From: Acomys russatus
Lineage: Eukaryota; Chordata; Mammalia; Rodentia; Muridae
NCBI RefSeq assembly: GCF_903995435.1
Contig: NC_067165.1
Coordinates: 2,877,608-2,941,607, forward strand
Direction: 5' to 3'
Length of the DNA: 64,000 nt
This document shows positions 1-10,939 of this stretch, piece by piece (positions within the stretch are counted from its first letter, which is position 1; each line of letters opens with the position of its first letter). The notes below the pieces were generated by a model. The model made no database searches and was not told where the DNA came from. It saw nothing but the letters and a program-made list of their open reading frames with translations. Both the position numbers and the translations under genes were made by a program.

Positions 1-2300
1 TGGGAATAAACAGGATTTAAATAGTACACAATTTACAGAAAGCACCACTCTGTGTTCTTTTCTTTGGGGGAATGGTTATTACTCACTGAATTTATGACAT
101 GTGACCACAGGTCTTGTTTCTAATCGTGGGTCAGTTGTGTTAACTGACCCTGAGTGCTTGTCCATCACAGGAGGAGGGATGGTGTCCATCACATGAGGGT
201 GGATGGCTTATGTTCAGTAGCTTGTCTTTTTGTCCATCTTTGTGTTACTTATTCTATGTCTCTGTCCAATGAACTGAGGTCTTAACACAGACCTTGATGT
301 ACAGAATGAACCTTGCCAATGATGGATAAATCAAAATGAACCATTCAGGGTGCATTCTGGGAAGAGAACTGTCCGCAAGGCAGTTGTGCTTCTGCCTGTT
401 ATCCCACTTAAGGCTTCCTGCAGTCTCATGAGTGAGGCATTCTCCATCACCACTGGAGGGCTGAGAATATAGAAGCACAGAGAGGTGGCCTGCTAGAGGG
501 GAAGAAGTCCCCACAGATTTCACAGTCCATGCCGTAAAGGTTATATGAGAAGTCCCTCAAACTGTCCGTAATGGAATAAGTAATATATACAGCCTTGGTA
601 TTCTTATTACCTTGCTGCTTCCCAGAGTAGATGATGAGAGCACATTTATTGATTTTTTTTTCTTTATGCCATACTTAATACAAATTACATTGGTATTTTC
701 AAAAGAACAGCAGTAAAGCCCCACACCTTATCTTTCAGATGAGCAGTTTCTTGACATTTAGTGGAGGGACAAAATATTCCTTTAAATTTGGTTCAGTTTA
801 ACCAGGAGGGCCCCGAGGCTCATGGTGGGTAGTAGCTTATGCCTGTACATCACACTTTCTTCCAGGCTCTGGATAGGAACAGCTGTGTCTTGTTGCCCCC
901 ATTGGATTTCATGGGAATCTTCCCAGTTTCCATGGTGGACTTTGTCCAACACTGACTAGAGTTTTACACATTCTCTTACATTGTATGGCTTAGCAAACCC
1001 AGCTTCCCAATTCCCTCTGATGTCTGTAGCCTCAATGTCAGGCGAAAACGGGAGGCGGGTCCAGGTCAGACCTCGTATGTGTGCCCTCAAAATGCATGTA
1101 AATGGAATGGAAGTTTCAAAGCTGTCCTTAAAACAGAGAATTTCAGATTTTGTTTTGGTAGAGTCTGTAAAAAGTCAGACTTAAACGGGATCACCCAAGG
1201 TTTGGCATTCACTAGCCCTTAGGAATGACGAACACTAAACAACACACTCCCTGTTTCCTCCAGGATGTCCCAAATCTCTTTCTTTTGTGTTGAGTTCAGA
1301 CTCCAGGCACTTGTCTTTATAAACAGTGAAAAGGAAATGTTTTCTCGATCCCAGCTGAGTTGTTCCCTAATCATTTTCAACTTCTCACAGGGCTTAGAAT
1401 AGTACCTGCTGCCCAGCTCCTCCCACTTGCTAGAATTTTTCTAAAAGCTGGAGAGAAATCTGGTGGGGATTCCCTGGTCCTACCCTTAGATTGACAGCCA
1501 CCCAAGTAGTCAATAGAAACCACCAGGAATGGGACCCTCTTTGCCAAGTTGTTTGGGAATTTCTTCTGATCAGCTTTTCTCTTAGCTTGTATCCTGGAAT
1601 TTTTCTAGTCTCTATGTAAATTGCTATCTTTTTCAGAGGTGCCTGACAGCCAAGTTTACAGGGCCTCCATTTGTACAGAGCTGTTATTACGGGATAAGTG
1701 TAATGGCTCGTGAATTTTGTGGAGGAGGGGGGGGGTCTCCAGATGATTTTGTAGGAACCAGCCATGGACCTATTGACTCCACAAGCAGTGCATTAGGCTA
1801 AATATTTTTAGCCCATTGACTCTAGAGGTAATAACCCTAAATGCATCATTAAATTTTCATGGGTGAGTAACAGAAGCTACCAGAAAAAAAAAAATAATTC
1901 CCCCCTCCCGCCAAACAAGCCACCACATTAGCTTTAGCTGGAGGGCAGGAGTGTGGCCCCTCTAAAGAAGAGTAAACTTTAAAAGCAAGTGTTGCCTTCT
2001 CTCTCTTTGCTCTTGGGCACCCAGAGACAGGCAGCAGGTAATTTTCGCACTACCCTCTTCCACCAGAAATTTTAGCCTCTGGAGGCACGTGTGCCACCCT
2101 GGCGTTGACAAAGCTGAATCCAATCTCAAGGTGGAAGAATTTCCGACTAATCCAGTTATTGTTGGCTACTAGGTGTTTCTAAGATCTGTGTAAGGTGGGA
2201 CCTAAAGAGCGTTCTTTGGCACAACAGGTTCTAATGTACAGGATGGTCTACTGTCCTGCGTTCTAAGAATTAAGTAGGGAAAACAAGTTGACCTGGGCCG
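1..2300. other. Unique upstream DNA, no gene recognised
   Basis: This stretch precedes the CpG island. I see no SINE, LINE or LTR that I can place with confidence and no coding signal. It holds short homopolymers only: T8 near 652, a G run near 1727 and A10 near 1884. The open frames here are short, lack recognisable motifs and look like chance. It is probably intergenic or distal-promoter sequence. Confidence 0.5.
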
Positions 2301-2381
2301 GCGTTCCCTAAGGGGCACAGGAGGCTATCTAGAGCTGATTAAATCCTGACAGGTGCAAGCCAACTTTGCCTGGGAAATGCC

Positions 2382-2389
2382 AATAAAAG
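2382..2389 (+). promoter_or_regulatory. TATA-like element upstream of CpG island
   Basis: AATAAAAG sits at the upstream edge of the CpG-rich domain. A TATA box here would predict transcription starting near 2410-2420, in GC-rich sequence. CpG-island promoters often lack TATA boxes and use dispersed starts, so this may be coincidental. Confidence 0.25.
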
Positions 2390-2699
2390 GCTGGCAGAAG
2401 CCGGTCTAGGCGGCTGGAGGAGAGCGCCCCCTTCTGCCAAGGGGCTCGGGGCAAGAAGATTTTGCTACCTCCGCTTGGCTCTGCGCCCTCTCTACTTAAG
2501 TGCGTAAAGGCTTGGCTAAAAGCAGACGCCGGAGAAACGGCGGAGTCTGGGAGGGTGCTGCGGCAGCCGAGGAGTGTGGCCGGCTAGCAGCGCGCCCCCT
2601 TCCGCGGTGAACCGCAGGGCGGGGACCCCAAGCTCTCGGCTCCGCTCCGTCTCCATTCCCGGGATGAGGGGCGAGCTCAGGGGCTGGAGAAGCGCGACC

Positions 2700-2868
2700 G
2701 CGCGCCGCGGCGCCCCCGCTCGCCTGCTAGTTGGCTCATCGTCTTGGTTGGCGCCGCGGCGACTCCGCTGAGCTGTCGGAGCGCGTTCGGGCGGCGAAGA
2801 GAGCGCCCCGGCGGGAGAGACAGCAAGAGAGGACAGGCTCGAAACGCGCAGTGCCAGAGAGCTGGCAG
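2700..2868 (+). other. Candidate non-coding first exon with splice donor
   Basis: GC-rich leader sequence ends in GGCAG at 2868 and is followed by GTGAGC, a strong match to the vertebrate 5' splice-site consensus. The start at about 2700 is a guess; true starts may be anywhere from about 2410 to 2800. No ATG with a long plausible frame crosses the donor, so this exon would be 5' UTR. It is inferred to splice to an exon beyond the window. The host gene was not recognised. Confidence 0.5.
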
Positions 2869-2983
2869 GTGAGCGGCGGGGCTGGCGCGGGGCGGGGGCC
2901 GCGGGAAGAGGCGGGTCTGCGCACCGCACGGGGCCTGGTCTCCACCCCCTCCTCTGACGCGTGCCCGTAGCTTCCCGGGGAGG

Positions 2984-3037
2984 ATGGACCCAGCTCGGCG
3001 CTCACCCGGGCTTCCCCGGGCTGGAGAGCGCGTCTGA
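2984..3037 (+). CDS. Short upstream ORF (17 codons) in possible alternative leader
   Basis: An ATG at 2984 opens a 17-residue frame, beginning MDPARRSPG, that stops with TGA at 3035-3037, 19 bases before the ATG at 3057. If transcription starts upstream and reads through the 2869 donor, this would be a typical uORF able to damp translation from the next ATG. It has no recognisable product and could be chance in GC-rich DNA. Confidence 0.2.
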   Translation: MDPARRSPGLPRAGERV

Positions 3038-3056
3038 GTGCGGCCGCCCGCGGGGC

Positions 3057-3115
3057 ATGGAGAGCCGCGTACCGGGCGGCTGCAGCAGCCGAAAAGGATG
3101 CTCCTTGGAGCTGAG
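3057..3115 (+). CDS. Candidate alternative first coding exon ending in a splice donor
   Basis: The ATG at 3057 lies in a good Kozak context, with G at -3 and G at +4. The frame begins MESRVPGGCSSRKG and runs 59 bases to CTGAG at 3115, followed by GTGAGAGG, a good splice donor. Spliced there, the exon ends in phase 2. Unspliced, it meets a TGA that overlaps the donor (3117-3119), so the peptide makes sense only if spliced. It lies in the CpG island, 190-250 bases downstream of the first donor, the usual arrangement of alternative first exons. I do not recognise the N-terminus and give no gene name. It could also be a non-coding exon or chance. Confidence 0.35.
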
Positions 3116-3820
3116 GTGAGAGGCGCGGCGGGGGGCACGCGGCGGACCCGGAGTTGAGAGCGCGCAGGTGGCCCGCGGGGACCCGGCTTCGGCGAGCCCG
3201 AGTGGCTCGGCAAGGGCCCGCGAGCCCGGGTACAGAGCACGGCTTTCGGGGGCGCGCATCTCTCGGGAGTTTGGCCAAAGGTTCTGTGCACCGGAGAGTG
3301 CCGCAGTTTTCAATCCTCTCACCACTTGCTTGCCAGGAGAGGCTACCCTGTGTCTCCTTCCTGGTCGGTCCCCACTTCCGTCACCCTACTTCTGAACACG
3401 CGCGATCCTCTCTTCAGGCTTGCCTACCCAGGACCTTGTCGCCGAACCCCATGCATTCTCCGGCCTCCCTCGGCCCAAGCTCTAGCCACCGGGAGGCTGC
3501 CTTCTGCCTCTCTAGGACCTGCCGAGTTCTTCCTAAGCCTCCTCCTTGCCTCGTGAGTGGCGCCTGCGGGTCGGACGACTTCTCCACTCCACGGAAACCG
3601 AGTTCTCACTTCTTTAAATCCTAGCAGCGCTATGGTTTTGCCTCGATCTCTCCATTAACCAGTCTCACCCCAGTCAAGCCACCCCTTTTCGCCGACACCG
3701 GCGCTAGACCGAAACCTTTCTTCCGGTCCCGGGTTCCCTGTCGCGCTCCCTCCACCAGTCAGTCCACCGGCCCTTGGTCACCCGCCCACTCTCCTAGTAG
3801 CTGGCCCTCTTCTCCCACAA

Positions 3821-4800
3821 CTTGGTACCCCATGGTCGGTCTCGAACGCAACATCAGGATTTTCATGCTGGGGAAACTTTGATTCCCCGTGGTTAGGCTC
3901 ATAAAGGAGCCATGTGACCCTATCTCTGTCAGTCGCCAAAGGAACCCGTAGTCTGGCAGTCGTGATTTGGGGGTGGTTGTGTTGCGGCGCCAGGGATGGT
4001 TCTTGGTGAGTCTACAAAGTATATTTCCACACCCTGCTGGTCACTGCTTCCCCTATCTTCGACCCTTAGAGTGTGCTTGTGACCCCTGGTAGGAGGGTGC
4101 GTCTTTACTACACTTTTAAAGGCGCTTTTTCGTTTTCTTTCTTTCTCTATTTTCTTTTGGGGGTGGTGCTAGTGGACCCGGTAGGGTGGGTAGAGAAAGC
4201 TGCTTGGGAAACTGGTGCCACTAGGCTGCTACGTGGTCTGGTAGCCAACCCTCCACAGTGTTTCACTGCTTGTAAACCGGCCCCAACCCCCATCTGCATC
4301 ACACAAGTCCTTATTGTTGGGGGTCTGCGGGGTATTTCCGCCTAGCCTAGGGGAGTGAAGGAATTGGATGGGGGCGGGGAGCCCGGGGTTCTGGGCGACC
4401 GTCGGGATCTAGAGACGTGGAGAGCGCCGCGGCGCGGGCAAGTGCGAACTCTGATCTGTATTTCTGAGGCAGGGTTCGTGCCCGCTTGGGTCTGTGCCTG
4501 CGAGTACGTTTGTATGTTGGCGCACGCCTGTGTTTAGCTTCGTGAGGAAGAAAGAGAGCCGGGAGTGTAGAGATTGCGGAGGCTGGAGCATCATTCTCTG
4601 CCCAGAGCTGGTCCAGCTGAAAGGACTTCAGAAGGATGCTACAATGCCTCCCACTGCCAACCCCTGGCAGAGAGAGCATCCTTGCCACTGCTCCCCCCTT
4701 CTTCCCTGCTCTCCTCGAGTGGAGCTGGCCCATTAGACACACTTTCATAATGTTGATGGTTTTGAATAAAGGCCTTGTTGGGGGTTCCGCGACACTTCCC
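3821..4800. other. CpG-island shore with a second small CpG cluster
   Basis: CpG density falls after about 3820 but rises again at roughly 4370-4560, around GGGGCGGGG near 4371. This could be the shore of the main island or a minor alternative promoter. The 152-codon minus-strand frame at 4347-4805 has no recognisable motif and is rich in Arg and Pro, as expected from GC-rich antisense sequence. No repeat family was recognised. Confidence 0.45.
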
Positions 4801-6180
4801 AACATTTAACATGTTTTCAAGTAATCATATAAATGAAAGGTGGCTTACGTTCAGAAACCCCTAATTATCCGGTTCACGTTTGTACATTCAGGTGCCAATT
4901 ATAGGTCTTCGGGAAATCTATAAAATTATAAACCATCCCCACCCCCTGAATTAGCACCCATTGTTTTTTTATTATCTCCAAGATGAGCTATTCTGGATGG
5001 AACCCTGAGTTGCGCAGGCAAAAATATAGCAGTACTGTAGGATGAGGTTAGGTGGAGTACAAACGCCCCATCTCTTTCTCTCCCTGTCCTGACAAGGCTT
5101 GGTGGCTCTTCTGGAGACTGAAAGGGATCAAAGATTTTCTTGATTTCCCATTGAGCTGGGCGACCTAATCAAAGCTGTAGAAAAGTCAACTTCTAAAGCA
5201 ATCAAATTGTCTGCGGCTGCCCTTGATTGAAACCCTAGCATTCAAATGGAGTATTGAAGAACTCTCAGAAATGGCTTTTGAAGTGCTATTGTTCTTTGCC
5301 ATACGCGGGCTCGCGTAGAGGTTTAGGAAGTTCAAACTGCAGTGATGTGAGAGGACGGGCTTTGTAACTATTTGGCAAAGCAGGATCTGCAGCAAGAGTG
5401 AAGAGGCCTAAGTGTTGTTGCTGTATTCCTGGGAACCGGGTGGCTCTCAAGTGGGGACGGTGTTCTGCTCATGAACTTGGCAATTAAATCTCCTAAAACA
5501 GATTTACAACATGAGTTTTAGTAGGATTCTCTTATTTATTTATTATTTTTTGGTGGTGGTTTTGCTTGCTGTCTGAAGAGGCTTATCTGAAACATTTAAT
5601 CACCTTCATTGTACTCAACAATAAAATCTGAATAAAAATTACTTATTGTTGATAAAGCTCATCTCACAGGCTGTTTCGCAGTTATGTCTCATTTGCAAGA
5701 AGCACCATTGTGTGAGGCTGCAGGGGAGAGAATCTGTCACTTATTGTTCATTTTCCCCTCCCCAGAGCCACAGACGAAGCCTGGGCATCAGCCCCCTTTG
5801 CCCCTCCAAAGTCATTTTTCTTAAGCAGGTGGGTGCGTAGCTTGGTATGTGATCATGTACCCATCTAAAAATTGCATTTAGTGGATTCTCGAGGCTGGGA
5901 GCCTCGCTGCAGGCAGATGAAGAATCTATTTGAGGCAGCATTTCATTTTGATAATTCACTCAAGTCAAACAGAAAGCAGGGAAGCACAGTTGATGCCTTT
6001 TAGATGGCCCTGGAACAGATAGCATGCGTTAAAGGGTGTTGTCAGAAACTTTCGATGTTATTTAGAACTCACTAAATCTTACCCAGCTCACTAGTCACTA
6101 GTGACGAAAGAGGTACACTACTGAAGCAATTAATAATAAATCACGTACAACTTGGATGTTGCCATCTGCAAAACTAGGCC
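4801..6180. other. Unique first-intron-like DNA with TCF/LEF-like sites
   Basis: No repeats or coding exons were recognised. GATCAAAG at 5126-5133 and AATCAAAG at 5167-5174 match the TCF/LEF core, with a weaker AATCAAAT at 5200-5207. Perfect palindrome TCACTAGTGA lies at 6095-6104. Proximity to the promoter makes this a reasonable place for intronic enhancers, but there is no direct evidence of function. Confidence 0.35.
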
Positions 6181-6343
6181 CTACTTTGTGGCCCTTGGAT
6201 CAGCTTTAAAGGGAAATCCTCTCCTTGAGTGTTTTGGCACATAGTAGGATTTTAAGAGAATGGTAAATTTTAGTAATAGCATAGAAATTGGATAGGAATA
6301 GGGCTGCCTTTTTGTAATGGGAAGGCTAGGATTGGATGGACCC

Positions 6344-6348
<5 letters not shown>

Positions 6349-6376
<28 letters not shown>
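6349..6376 (+). repeat. Poly-T tract (T28) beside A/C-rich tract
   Basis: An uninterrupted run of 28 T is followed after a short gap by an A/C-rich (AAC)n-like stretch to about 6450. It could be the tail of a minus-strand retroposon whose body I cannot recognise. Confidence 0.8.
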
Positions 6377-6499
6377 GTGATGTTCGGCAAGTCATTCCTC
6401 ATAGTAACAACAATAACAACAAAAACAAAAGACAAAACAAAGAAACAGAAATGAATAATCTCCCTGGGTCTGAAAGGCCACACACCCTTCTCAGCACTT

Positions 6500-6655
6500 G
6501 GCACACATTACTTTACTTCATCTTCCAAGCATCCTTGAAGTCTCATTCTTGTTAGTTAGATGGGGAATGGGCACAGGGAAATCTGGCCATTGAGCTAAGA
6601 CATCCTAGGAGATGAGGGAATTTAAACCCACCTACCCACTCTAGTACCAGGGTAG
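6500..6655 (-). mobile_element. MIR SINE fragment
   Basis: The order of elements resembles an inverted MIR: ACTTTACTTCATCTTCCAAG, then AGATGGGGAATGGGCACAGG, then GGAATTTAAACCCACC. MIR is an ancient tRNA-derived SINE shared by mammals. Divergence is high, so boundaries are approximate. Confidence 0.45.
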
Positions 6656-6784
6656 TGCAGCTCTGGAGGGGGGAGGGAAATGAGCGACTTCAGGTCCTCT
6701 GTAAACTCTAATCTGGGTATGATGAAAGGATAAGACCTCCTGTGGACGCAGGCTTCAGATTATTTCCCACTTGGCATGCAGTCA

Positions 6785-6970
6785 ACGCACGTCACGTGGG
6801 CGTGGCTTTATTACCAGCAGATCATGGATGGTTGCACTTTGAACACTTGGGATTTTGGTAGGTCTTCTAGAAGGTACTGGTTGGTTTGGGGTCATAGCTC
6901 CCTACTCTGTGGCAATATTTATTAATTAGATAAGTAATCAGCAAGTAATTGATTAGGCAGTTAATTAGTA
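6785..6970. promoter_or_regulatory. Candidate enhancer: E-box/KLF site plus homeodomain-site cluster
   Basis: CACGTG at 6793-6798 abuts GGGCGTGGC at 6798-6806, a CACCC/GC-box-type site. About 120 bp further on, TAATTAG (6923), TAATCA (6935), TAATTGATTAG (6946) and TTAATTAG (6961) lie within 50 bp. The block is not a recognised repeat. Functional status is inference only. Confidence 0.3.
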
Positions 6971-7094
6971 GGCATCATTGCTACTGTCAGTGACTGCTGT
7001 GGTAAACAAATGCTTTGATGAAGAGGTGGGATCATAGGTGGTACAGGTTCTCCAGGAGGGGCTACAGCACCCGTGTATAGACGTCAGCTGCCCC

Positions 7095-7220
7095 AACTCT
7101 GCAAACATATCTCTGTGCTTTAGTTTTGTTTGTGCTAAAACAGTAGTACCTACTTCACAACAGTTGTGAAGGATCAGCAGAAAGTGCCTAAGACAGGGCC
7201 TGGCATGAAATGTTTATCAT
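7095..7220 (+). mobile_element. MIR SINE fragment
   Basis: The sequence resembles the MIR core and 3' half: CTGTGCTTTAGTTTTG, then AGTAGTACCTACTTCAC, then GGATCAGCAGAAAGTGCC and a GGGCCTGGCATG block. GACGTCA, a CRE-like core, lies just upstream at 7080-7086. Confidence 0.45.
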
Positions 7221-8610
7221 CAACAAACTATTACTATTGTCCTTCAAATGAGATAAAAATCCTTCCCCTGGGCATTGAACACATTCTCTCTTTTTATGCC
7301 AGTTTTGTTAACCAGGGGTATGTTTTAAGATTTCCAGTGAACAGTTTGTTTCTTGATGCTTTCCTGGAAGTGTGGCCTAAAGCATTTCCCCCGTGTGCAA
7401 AGCAACTGTGGACCTGCACATCATCCTGAAACAGTCACACCCTTTGCCCTTTACCTAGTCTGAGCAGAGTAACGTGGCTTTGATGGATTGAATTCTCAAG
7501 GTTGGATAAATCAGTTTGCCCAGTTCACAGATTGGGGCAGGATAGGGGAAGAATCAGGCTCAAAAGGATGCATGATTTTGCAGGTGAGAGACACTGTTGT
7601 GGCCCAGAGCCCCTATACTCTTTATACAGTGTTCCTTCTACTAGGCCAGATTGCCTTCTGTACCAGGGTGGAGAAGTGGCTTGAAAATATAAATAACACT
7701 TGGCTGGGAAGTTGCTGTTAGGCTAAGAGCGGGAACCAGCCAGACGTTCTGTGCTGAGAAAGGAGTGTGAGTAGGAAATACACATTCATATCCATGAACA
7801 CTAGCACTGTGTTCCATCTATGAAATGCACGTCAGGATACGAACTCGTGTAAACAACAAAGCAAAACAGAGAAATCCATTATGCCAGCTAATCACCTGAA
7901 CATTCCCTGAGGGTTGGAGAGCAAACGCTCAGTTTCTTTTTCTGTGACATTCCCTTTGTATTGTTCTTCCATTTAGTCCTCAGATATGGGGAGGTTTTGG
8001 TTCAGGAATCATAAAACTCCTTTGGTTTCTATTTCATGAAATATGCAGCATATTCTATTGGAAAGAAATTGCCAGCTTGCTTTTATTATTATTATTTTAT
8101 TTTTATTTGAACCTGACATATATAACCAATCTACAGTGCCAGTGGGGGATTCTCATAAAGCAAGCACAAGGAAAACAGAAATAAAATTCTGCTGAATAGA
8201 AGAGCTCACAGCTAAAATGATGAAAGTTGTGTGTGTAAAGGTGGGCTGCTTAGGTTAGGGATAAGGATGAGGGCTGGGTTTCTTTAGACAGCTACAGTTG
8301 GTGCACAGCTCACCCAGGTCCAGCAGTGCTGACCATCTGCAGGAAACTTGCCACGCTCATTCTTGCATCTGCTCCAGGTTTCATCCCTGTTTCTCGGTCT
8401 CTCTGTGGTCAGTCTCCTACTTTCCCACCTGGGTCATAATCTGTTGATTCACCATCCATCCATTCGGTCCTTTATCCTCCCCTGCCTCCCTGCTGCCCCT
8501 GGTTTCACTGTTTTTCATTGTCTCAGGAAGTCTTTATGTCTCCGTTTTAATCTTGTTAGTGTTACAGCTGAAAACAAAGACTGACAAGTTGCTGATCTGC
8601 ACTGGAGTGC
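7221..8610. other. Unique non-coding DNA
   Basis: No recognised repeat apart from short T/A-rich tracts near 8085-8105. The open frames are short and unrelated to proteins I know. Nothing else is seen. Confidence 0.4.
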
Positions 8611-8988
8611 TGTGCTTTGAATGTTTTCTCCAAAGCATTTCTCCAAAGTATTGAAATTTGGCTGCCGCAGTGAGATATCAGAGGTTGGGAACTTAAACAC
8701 AAATGTAGGTAGTATCTGTGGGAAGTGATTAGAATCCATGTCATTTTGGTAGACACCCCTTGATTCAATCCTGGTTCCTTTAAAGAGGAAGAGCCACTGG
8801 AAGAGGCAAATGCTTGCACCTCTCCCATCCTGTGCAATGCCACAAGCCACCTTGGGAATCTGGGAGCATCAGTCTCTACATGCTATCCTAAGACCCTAGA
8901 CTTTCAGAACTGTGAGCCAAAACAAACCTCTTCATATTGAAACTTACCCAGTCTGTAGTCATAGTATCAGCAACAGAAAGTGGGTGAG
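8611..8988 (+). mobile_element. MaLR-type LTR (MT/ORR1/MLT1-like)
   Basis: The left part resembles the start of a MaLR solo LTR, with a TTTGAATGTTTTCTCC motif and AAATTTGGCTGCCGCAGTG. The right part has the characteristic AGAACTGTGAGCCAAAACAA followed by a CTTACCCAGTCTGTAG-type end. The length of about 380 bp fits the family. The LTR is non-coding and diverged; no terminal duplication could be fixed. Confidence 0.55.
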
Positions 8989-9650
8989 TGAGGGCGATTA
9001 AGGGAGAAAATTCTGGTCTTGTGCATAACCATCACTCCTCTGTCTGTCAGCTCATGTGACCTGAACAGGAGCTATGTCTGGCTCTGGGCCAGACACTGTG
9101 AGCAGTAAGTAGCAAAGTGTGAAGGTTCATGCAGCCTGCCATCAAAGAGTTCAGCCTCATGCATGCATGGCCGATACAGCATGAGATGTGAGGCAGACCA
9201 GACCATATCTATTTAACCCTTGATGCTTCTTGGGGCAGCTGGGTGAAAGTGAGGAAGATGGCACTTCAGCTGCCCTTTTAGGAGCTTCTCAAGGCTTCAA
9301 GGTGGCCCAGACTGAGTGAACTGCATGGCGGCATGAAGGTGCGAAGATGGGCACAGAAGGGGTGAACTGCATGCCAACGTGAAGGGCGCAGATGGATGTG
9401 GATATAAAGTAGAATATGTGGTTGAAAGTGTTTTTCATGGAGCATTCTCCTAGATGAGTTCCAGGGAACATTATGACCTCCAAGATCCTGTTGGGTAAAT
9501 CAAAAAAGAGAGTCCCCAGAAAGCAAACAAGCCCACACTGTTTGGAAGGCAGAGTCCCCTCCTATAGGAAGTTACGGTGAGAGGCTCAGAGGTTCCAGCC
9601 ATGTAGAAAATCCTATAACTCAGTGAGAATTTTCTTAGCTCACCTTTTCA
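8989..9650. other. Unique DNA with a short imperfect tandem duplication
   Basis: At about 9317-9400 a unit beginning GTGAACTGCATG recurs after about 45 bp, with a shared GAAGATGG/GCAGATGG motif. No coding signal or repeat family was recognised. Confidence 0.4.
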
Positions 9651-9654
9651 TTTG

Positions 9655-10015
9655 TCAGGCAGCTCTAAGGCTGCGACAAAACACCTGAGGCACAACCTAC
9701 TTAAAAAGAAGGGAGGCTTACTTCGGATCATGCTATCAGATTTCAGTCCTTTTCTTAGTTTGCAGCTTTCGGGCAGGACATTGTGGTGAAGGCCATGGGA
9801 TGGAACAGTTGTTCACTTCATGGCTGGTGGGGAGGCAAGGGGAAGAGAAAAAGGGTGGGTTCCCAGTATGTTCCTCAACAGCATGTACCCAAAGACCTAA
9901 CTTCTTTCCTATAGATTCCATCTCCTGGTTCTACCCATGATCATCAGAGGCTGCCTGTCTAGCCTCTCAGGTGTGGGTCTCTGGAGGGTGGTTACATCCA
10001 AACCCTAACATAAAA
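9655..10015 (-). mobile_element. MaLR-type LTR, antisense
   Basis: The left end (GCGACAAAACACCTGAGGC, then GGAGGCTTACTTCGG) and middle (GACATTGTGGTGAAGGCC) resemble the reverse complement of a MaLR solo LTR. The right end, GTGGTTACATCCAAACCC, fits the LTR start. It is about 360 bp, diverged and non-coding. Confidence 0.5.
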
Positions 10016-10149
10016 TTCTCTGGTATCAAGAGGTGCCTTCCAGTCATTTATGAGGTAGACAGGGAGAAATGTTTGTGGGGGAAGTATTGAGATTTTTTAA
10101 AAAAGATTTTCAACATGAAAGTAATAGGTGTGATTTGAGATACAGATGT

Positions 10150-10510
10150 GCAGTTGGTTTCTTGTCACTGTGCTAAAACACCTGGACAAAAAGCAACTTA
10201 AGGGAGTAAGGGTTGACTTGGCTTACAGTTCCAAGGACACACAGTCAGTCATGGTGGAGAGGGTGTGGCTACTGACAGGAAAACTGTGGAACCAGGAGTA
10301 GGAGACTCACTCACTGCTCACATCTGTACACAGTGAGGCAGAGTTGGACAGGAACTGGGACCAGGTTGTAGAGTCTCGAGACCCAGTCCTGAGTGACCCA
10401 CTTTCCTCTAGCAGAGCTTGACCTTACAGTCTTCCCAGCTAGTGCTATCAGCTGACAACCAAGTTTGAAACCTCTGAGCCTATGGGAGACATTTCTCATT
10501 CAAACCAGTA
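10150..10510 (-). mobile_element. MaLR-type LTR, antisense
   Basis: The left end carries GTCACTGTGCTAAAACACC and AAAAGCAACTTAAGGG. The right end carries GAGCCTATGGGAGACATTTC then TCATTCAAACC, the reverse complement of the conserved MT/ORR1 start. The length of about 360 bp matches a solo LTR. The adjacent LTR at 9655-10015 has the same orientation but differs enough to be a separate insertion. Confidence 0.6.
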
Positions 10511-10939
10511 GGAGAGCCTAAGAACTATGAAAAGTTTAAATAACAGTGTATTTTCTTAAAACTAGAGTAGCTACCTCTCCGCTAATAAGATACAGCCATG
10601 CAAACCCAAATGAAGCTCCCTTGTCCACTCTCTCTGATCTTAGCGTGCCCCCTCCTGCTAGATTCCGTGACTATCCTAAATTATATTGTCACCATTCCAA
10701 ATGATCTTTTAATATGCTCTTCAGAAAAACAAACCTAAGCTATTCCAATTCATTCAGTGTCTAGATAGTTCTTAGGTAATAAAGAGAAAAATGCCTTTTG
10801 TCCAATAACTGTCCTGGAATAAATTATATTTGTTAGTTGTCTGGTAAAAAAGCACTGTTTGTACTTTTAACTCTAGTGTATGGAACATGGTTGATGCACA
10901 ATAAATTTCTGCTGAATTGAAGTGACTATGTTCAGTCTC

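Larger units (their letters stand above)
2400..3820 (+). promoter_or_regulatory. CpG island promoter
   Basis: CpG dinucleotides are dense and undepleted from about 2400 to 3820, in sharp contrast to the rest of the window, where CpG is rare. The island includes GC boxes, for example GGGGCGGGGGC near 2889. It contains two plus-strand splice-donor-like sites, at 2868/2869 and 3115/3116. This is the usual form of a vertebrate gene 5' end. Long open frames on both strands inside the island are expected from high GC and scarce stop codons and are not taken as coding. Direction is inferred from the donors. Bidirectional transcription cannot be excluded. Confidence 0.85.

Noticed and set aside
2516..3325. 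Long minus-strand open frames (up to 204 codons) in the CpG island
   Set aside because: High GC makes stop codons rare. The translations are Arg/Pro/Ala/Ser-rich in several overlapping frames at once and have no domain.
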